From positions 535,874,316 through 535,938,315 of the forward strand of contig NC_058519.1 in the NCBI RefSeq assembly GCF_904849725.1: a stretch of DNA of 64,000 bases. The letters run 5' to 3'. How positions within the stretch are numbered: position 1 is the first letter of the stretch; each line of letters begins with the position of its first letter. The notes beneath the pieces were generated by a model. The model saw nothing but the letters and a program-made list of their open reading frames with translations. It was not told the DNA's origin and did no database searches. The position numbers and the translations under genes are program-made. The stretch is from Hordeum vulgare subsp. vulgare. Lineage: Eukaryota; Streptophyta; Magnoliopsida; Poales; Poaceae. Below are positions 59,754-64,000 of the stretch, piece after piece.

Positions 59754-60777
59754 ATGTTCAGGAGAAACTATCATGGCAGTTCCTCAAGCAAGAGAGGTCC
59801 CCGTCTTGCGATTCGGGAGCCTGATCCTTACCAACCAAGGGACGCGCAGGTACAACCATGTAAATGGCCTTCTGATGAATTTATGATTGAGGCAGGTTTC
59901 AAAGACGAGTTCGATGCACTTGTTCGCAATGTCGGACTCGAAGAATTCATTTCTAATAAGTGTGAACAGTATGTTGCTCTCACTGCCTCTTTTGTTCGTA
60001 GATTCAAATTTTCAGTTGGCCGTGACACTTTGGTACTGTTTGATCTCTATGATAAATCGTATACCATGGATTTAGAGGATTTTAATAGAATTTGCAAAAT
60101 ACCTACTTGGGGTAGCCTCAATGATCCTCCTAAATCCTCGGTTAGAGATTTTTTTCTCTGGTATTACTGTTGGAGAAACTAGAGACATTACGCAAGCTAC
60201 CATGAGGAGTATTCATTTTCCTGCCTTGCATTACTTTGCCCTCTTCATAGGCAGATGCATTAATGGCAAGATTGAGAATTTTCACCTCTACGCATCCGAC
60301 CTTAGTATCCTTAAGAGCGCAATGACGGGTGACAAGAGTTTCAACATGGGAGCTATAATAGCAAGGAGGCTGAATAAGAATGCTAATGAAGGGGATTTCT
60401 TTGGTGGGATCTATGCCACTCGCATAGCAAATTTCCTTGGAGTACCCATCCGCGAAGGAGATCCCCCGCTCCATACAGCTTTCCTTGACCGCGTCGCTTT
60501 GACACGCTACCGGTTCCTTGAGAGGGATGACGAATCCTTCCTATACCATTTGATATTTAACTGGCAGCGTGTTTTCCATATTACCCTTCCTGCTCCTGTC
60601 TTCTTTGATTTTCAGGTAAAACGGAGATATTACATAACCAGAGGAGAGGCAGAGGAGTATGATAGGGAGGCAAAGGCTGCTCGTCTCTGTGGGGCAGCTA
60701 TTCAGGCAGTGGCTGCAACGCTCCCGTATAACCCCCATTATGATTTTGGGTGTCGCCAGGACCATCCTTGGGAGTAG
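59754..60777 (+). pseudogene. additional ORF of A3 (ATHILA ORF-1-like), one frameshift
   Basis: The frame starts MFRRNYHGSSSSKRG and carries FVRRFKFSVGRDTLVLFDLY and MDLEDFNRICKIP. A T-run near 60146-60153 shifts the frame. The rest (ITVGETRDITQATMRSIHFP, LHYFALFIGRCINGK, GGIYATRIANFLGVP) continues to a stop at 60775-60777. This protein class follows pol in Athila-type elements of grasses and Arabidopsis, in the position where retroviruses have env. Its role is unknown. Apart from the single shift, which may be a homopolymer artefact, it is well preserved. Confidence 0.7.
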
Positions 60778-62714
60778 ACCAACTTAGGCCAAAAGCCTAA
60801 GCTTGGGGGGGGGGGTACGTGTTTCTCACCGAATTTACATTCTTGCTTACGCTTTCACTTTGTTCGTCGGTGTTCACACTTTGCCACTGTATCATCCATG
60901 CTAGTTTATTTTCTTTTTCTCATTTTCTTATCGTGTGTTTGTCTAGTTTGAGAAAACCCAAAAGGATTTTCTTTTTCTTCTTTTACTTGTTGGGAGCTTT
61001 CCCGTGTAAATAGTTTTCTTTTTTCTTTGGGTCAAGGTTTAGTGGCTTTTGCATGCATACCTGTTTAGCTTTCAAAGAGCCATATTACTTTGTCTTCTCC
61101 TTTGTGTTTGCCTGCAGATTCCAGCTTTAGTCCAATGCACGAGCACGCTTATTATTATTCACATCATTCGGTCGTGCAAGTGAAAGGCAATAATGACGAT
61201 ATATGATGAAGTGACTGAGCCTGGAAAAGCTGGTATGAACTCGATCTATTTTGTTTTTGTAAATATGACTAGCTCACCGTTCCTACTTCAGCTTTGTTGT
61301 GAGAGAAACATGTTTGCAATGACAACTTAGAGATCATAGTTTCTTATGCCATGCTTACTTAGCTAGGAGCATATAATGGTTTGTCTTGGTTGCCAACATG
61401 AATGATGAGATGACTATGATGTAGTATGATAGGATGGTATCCTCCTTTGAATGTTTCAAGTGGCTCGACTTGGCGCATGTTCACGCATGTAGTTGAAACA
61501 AAATCAACATAGCCTCTATGATATTCATGTTCATGGTGATTTATGTCCTACTCATGCTTGCACTTAATGGTAGTTAATCTCAATGCATTTTGATGACCGT
61601 TGTCGCTCTCTAGTTGGTCGCTTCCGAGTCTTTTGCTAGCCTTCACTTGTACTAAGCGGGAATACTGCTTGTGCATACACTTCCATAAACCCAAAGTTGT
61701 TCCATATGAGTCCACCATACCTACCTATGTGCGGTATCTACCTGCCATTCCAAGTAAATTTGCATGTGCCACTCTCTAAACCTTCAAGAAATAATCTATT
61801 TTGCATGCCCGAACCGCTCATGTGGTGATAGGGGGCTATTAGTATCTTCCATGCTAGGCATGTTATCCTCAATATGTGTTTATTCACTATCATTCACGAG
61901 AAAGGGGCCGGTAATTGGAATTCCTAGTTCCATGCTCAAATCGAAAAGATAATTGCAAACAAAACTCCCCCAGGATTGATGTTGGTATGGACGGTACCCG
62001 AGGATTCGGCTAGCCGTGGAGTGTGATTGATTGGTGGTGGGGGAGTCAAAACTTTACTTTTCTGTTTGGGAACCGCCTATAGCATGTGTAGCATGGAAGA
62101 TGTTGAGAACTCTTAGTCATTGCATTGACAATGAAAGCATGCCACCCAAAATTATTATCTCTGTTTTCAAAGCTTGAGCTCTGGCACCTCTGCAAATCAA
62201 TGCTTCCCTCTGCGAAGGGCCTGTCTATTTATGTTCCTGTTGAGTCATCCTCCTCTTACAAAAGCACCAATTAGAGAGCACCTCTGTCATTTTTATGCTT
62301 TGCTTTTAACTGTGATTGAGTATGAGTGTGACTGGATCTTCTTTGCCATGAATTACAATGTTTAGTCAGCCCTTAGTCTTTGAAGGTGCTCTGCATTTAT
62401 GTTTTGCGGTCTCACAAAAAGCTAGCGAGATACCATCTGTTCGTGCTGCTTCATGTTGCTTTGATTGAAGTGTTGACATTTGAGGCTTATTATTATTTGC
62501 TCGTAGCTAATTATGCCATCGATATGAGTTACCGTGAGACCTAGATGTCATTTTCTTATGTGGTTTGCTTGTGATCTTGCTGAAACTATGTATATGAGTT
62601 AGACATAGTTGCAACAACAAGATCAAATAGAGTTCGTCAAAGTTTTTCTTTCATCTCTTTCAGTTTGTCAACTGAATTGCTTGAGGACAGGCAAGGCTTT
62701 AAGCTTGGGGGAGT
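60778..62714 (+). other. A3 3' non-coding region with two polypurine tracts
   Basis: A purine tract AGCTTGGGGGGGGGGG (60800-60815) lies 23 bp after the additional ORF. The second, AGCTTGGGGGAG, abuts the 3' LTR at 62715. In between only short frames occur. Confidence 0.6.
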
Positions 62715-64000
62715 TGATACGTCTCCGTCGTATCTACTTTTCCGAACTCTTTTGCCCTTGTTTTGGACTCTAATTTGCATGATTTGAATGGAACTAACCC
62801 GGACTAACGTTGTTTTCAGCAGAATTGCCATGGCGTTGTTTTTGTGCAGAAATAAAAGTTCTTGGAATGACCTGAAAACTTACGGAGAATTTTTCTGGAA
62901 TTAATGAAAAATACCTGCGCAAAGATCCACCGGAGGGGGTGAGCTAGTGGGCCACAAGCCCAGGGGGCGGCCACCCCCTGGCCGCGCCATGAGGGCTTGT
63001 GGGGCCCACGAGGCTCCACCGCCTCCAAACTCATCTCTATTTATTCCGTTTCGCCCAGGGAAAAAAATCAGAGAGAAGGATTCATCGCGTTTTACGATAC
63101 GGAGGCACCGCCACCTCGTGTTCTTCATCTGGAGGGCAGATCTGGAGTCCGTTCTGGGCTCCGGAGAGGGGAAATCGTTGCCATCGTCATCATCAACCTT
63201 CCTCCATCGCCAATTCCATGATGCTCTTCACCGTTCGTGAGTAATCTCATCGTAGGCTTGCTGGACGGTGATGAGTTGGATGAGATCTATCATGTAATCG
63301 AGTTAGTTTTGACGAGGATTGATCCCTAGTATCCACTATGTTCCGAGATTGATGTTGCTACTACTTTGCCATGCTTAATGCTTGTCACTAGGGCCCGAGT
63401 GCCATGATTTCAGATCTGAACCTATTATGTTGTCGCCAATATATGTGTGTTTTAGATCCTATCTTGCAAGTTGTAGTCACCTAATATGTGTTATGACCCA
63501 ACAACCCCGGAGTGACAATAGCCGGAACCACTCCCGGAGATGATAATAGTATGAGGAGTTCATGTATTCACCAAGTGTTAATGCGTTGGTCCGGTTCTTT
63601 ATTAAAAGGAGAACCTTAATATCCTGTAGTTTCCATTAGGACCCCGCTGCCACGGGAGGGATGGACAATAGATGTCATGCAAGTTCTTTTCCCTAAGCAC
63701 GTATGACTACATACAGAATACATGCCTAGATTAGATTGACGAACGGGAGCTAGTTACATATCTCTCCGTGTTATAGCTGTTACATGATGAATCGCATCCG
63801 GCATAATCATCCATCACCGATCCAATGCCTACGAGTCTTTACTACTGGTCCTTGCTATGTTACTTTGCCTCTACTGCTGTTACTTGCTACTGCTGTCACT
63901 ACTGTTGTTACTTGCTACTTTGCTATTACCTGTTGCAAGACTTTTCTGGCGCCATTGATACAACAAGTTAGGAATAGTCTGCCGTCAACAGACCTTTTTC
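62715..64000 (+). repeat. 3' LTR of A3, truncated by the window end
   Basis: It starts TGATACGTCTCCG and is collinear with 54649-55924. The last ~190 bp of the LTR lie beyond the window. Confidence 0.92.

Larger units (their letters stand above)
54649..64000 (+). mobile_element. Athila-like Gypsy element A3 (gag, protease, additional ORF; no visible RT/integrase)
   Basis: The 5' LTR is 54649-56120, the tRNA-Asp primer site TGGCGCCGTTGCCGGGGA is at 56132-56149, and the polypurine tract GCTTGGGGGAG ends just before the 3' LTR, which starts at 62715 and runs off the window. In between: gag (56200-57609), protease region (57611-58974), an LTR-leader-like block (about 59160-59521), an additional ORF (59754-60777) and about 1.9 kb of non-coding DNA. 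The TSD cannot be checked because the right end is missing; the left flank is ATAGC. The two LTRs differ by only scattered substitutions, so this is one of the younger insertions. Confidence 0.92.

Overview
This window looks like a chromosome segment from a grass of the wheat tribe (Triticeae: wheat, Aegilops or barley type). The evidence is GC-rich cereal exons, long introns, Stowaway MITEs with CTCCCTCCGT ends, and nested LTR retrotransposons with Triticeae-style TGATACGTC termini and tRNA-Asp primer sites. No RNA genes, CRISPR arrays or bacterial-type operons are seen.

The genes form an island from about 5 to 26 kb. (1) A complete 20-exon RecQ helicase of the plant RECQL5 type (5069-16764, +) encodes about 947 aa. 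Its introns hold MITEs, a LINE 3' fragment, a gag-only LTR retrotransposon in antisense, and a miniature LTR element nested in a MITE. (2) A complete 5-exon DUF212 membrane protein of 152 aa (18490-23202, +) has introns with MITEs, a long foldback hairpin and two tandem duplications. (3) A complete 4-exon glyoxysomal malate synthase of about 563 aa ending in SKL (23707-25635, -) converges on the DUF212 gene. A TATA box and two RY (CATGCATG) motifs lie upstream. The three genes have no common pathway: DNA repair, an unknown membrane protein, and the glyoxylate cycle.

The flanks are repeats. The left end holds a Gypsy LTR (9-1584) and degraded repeat DNA to about 4.7 kb. From 26 kb rightward there is an unidentified coding-like stretch, then a DUF4283/zinc-knuckle (LINE-ORF1-like) relic. 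That relic is interrupted by a Gypsy element (29020-31380) and then by a three-deep nest: Copia-type element C2 (32516-~54090) contains Copia-type C1 (32649-49012), which contains Gypsy element G1 (40992-47847). TSDs, LTR ends, primer sites and polypurine tracts support the order. The right end (54649 to the window edge) is an Athila-like Gypsy element, A3, with both LTRs, gag, a protease region and an additional 3' ORF, but no visible reverse transcriptase or integrase.

The most unusual signal is shared by C1/C2 and A3. These elements come from two superfamilies, yet both lack visible pol and both carry an extra ORF downstream of gag. Each extra ORF is preceded by an internal block resembling LTR promoter or leader DNA. 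In C1/C2 this block is an array of a 13-bp palindrome, TCGGTGNCACCGA, next to a TATA box. In A3 it is a leader-like GC-rich hairpin module followed by a plausible intron.
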